NCBI GenBank assembly: GCA_937916035.1
Contig: CALGIH010000266.1
Span: 1 to 6,231 of the forward strand
Length of the DNA: 6,231 bases
Origin: an uncultured Lacinutrix sp.
GTDB taxonomy: Bacteria; Bacteroidota; Bacteroidia; Flavobacteriales; Flavobacteriaceae
Direction: 5' to 3'
The position numbers were made by a program, and so were the translations under genes. The notes below the pieces were generated by a model. That model ran no database searches. It worked only from the letters and a program-made list of their open reading frames with translations, and was not told the origin of the DNA. Below, piece after piece: positions 6,216-6,231 of this stretch; position 1 is the first letter of the stretch, and the number at the start of each line of letters is the position of its first letter.

Positions 6216-6231
6216 GAATGTCAATGAATAT

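Noticed and set aside
6218..6231. ATG two bases after the SUI1 stop, possibly the start of another gene in the same operon
   Set aside because: Only four codons are visible before the window ends, so a coding region cannot be supported. The tight spacing makes it plausible.
1..6231. Search for mobile elements, CRISPR arrays, tRNA or rRNA genes, toxin-antitoxin or phage-defence genes
   Set aside because: No terminal inverted repeats, repeat-spacer arrays, RNA gene signatures or defence-type domains were seen, and base composition looks even throughout.

Overview
The window looks like an ordinary chromosomal segment from a member of the Bacteroidota, most probably the Flavobacteriaceae. The DNA is AT-rich (about one third G+C by eye). 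Genes lack strong Shine-Dalgarno sequences. TAnnTTTG-type -7 promoter elements sit at an almost constant distance before three of the starts. Two N-termini are lipoprotein signals typical of the phylum, and the E1 dehydrogenase has its alpha and beta chains fused. The genus is an inference that cannot be fixed from this sequence alone.

Layout, left to right. (1) Positions 1-1207, minus strand: the N-terminal 402 residues of an oligopeptidase B-like S9A peptidase with a lipoprotein signal; its catalytic domain lies beyond the left edge. (2) 1208-1387: a 180-base divergent intergenic region. (3) 1388-2728, plus strand: a complete lipoprotein zinc dipeptidase of family M19. (4) 2729-2791: a short convergent gap holding a hairpin that can terminate transcription from both sides. 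(5) 2792-4798, minus strand: a 668-residue fused alpha-beta E1 component of a 2-oxo acid dehydrogenase, whose thiamine diphosphate motif resembles the branched-chain enzyme. (6) 4799-4935: a 137-base divergent promoter region. (7) 4936-5886, plus strand: a 2-oxoglutarate/Fe(II) oxygenase of the isopenicillin N synthase-like family. (8) 5886-6215, plus strand: a SUI1/eIF1-like factor (YciH type) whose start overlaps the oxygenase stop by one base. There is no gene-free stretch longer than 180 bases, and I see no RNA gene, mobile element or CRISPR array.

How the genes may work together (inference). The two divergent lipoprotein peptidases could act in sequence in the envelope, the S9A enzyme cutting peptides and the M19 enzyme splitting dipeptides. 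The E1 enzyme could then decarboxylate the 2-oxo acids made from valine, leucine and isoleucine, for energy or as primers of branched-chain fatty acids. The oxygenase and SUI1 factor form a translationally coupled pair whose joint role is unknown. I find no convincing new biological system here. The points most worth a second look are the coupled oxygenase-SUI1 pair with no known substrate, the likely misplaced GTG start of the oxygenase, and the regularly spaced promoter elements.
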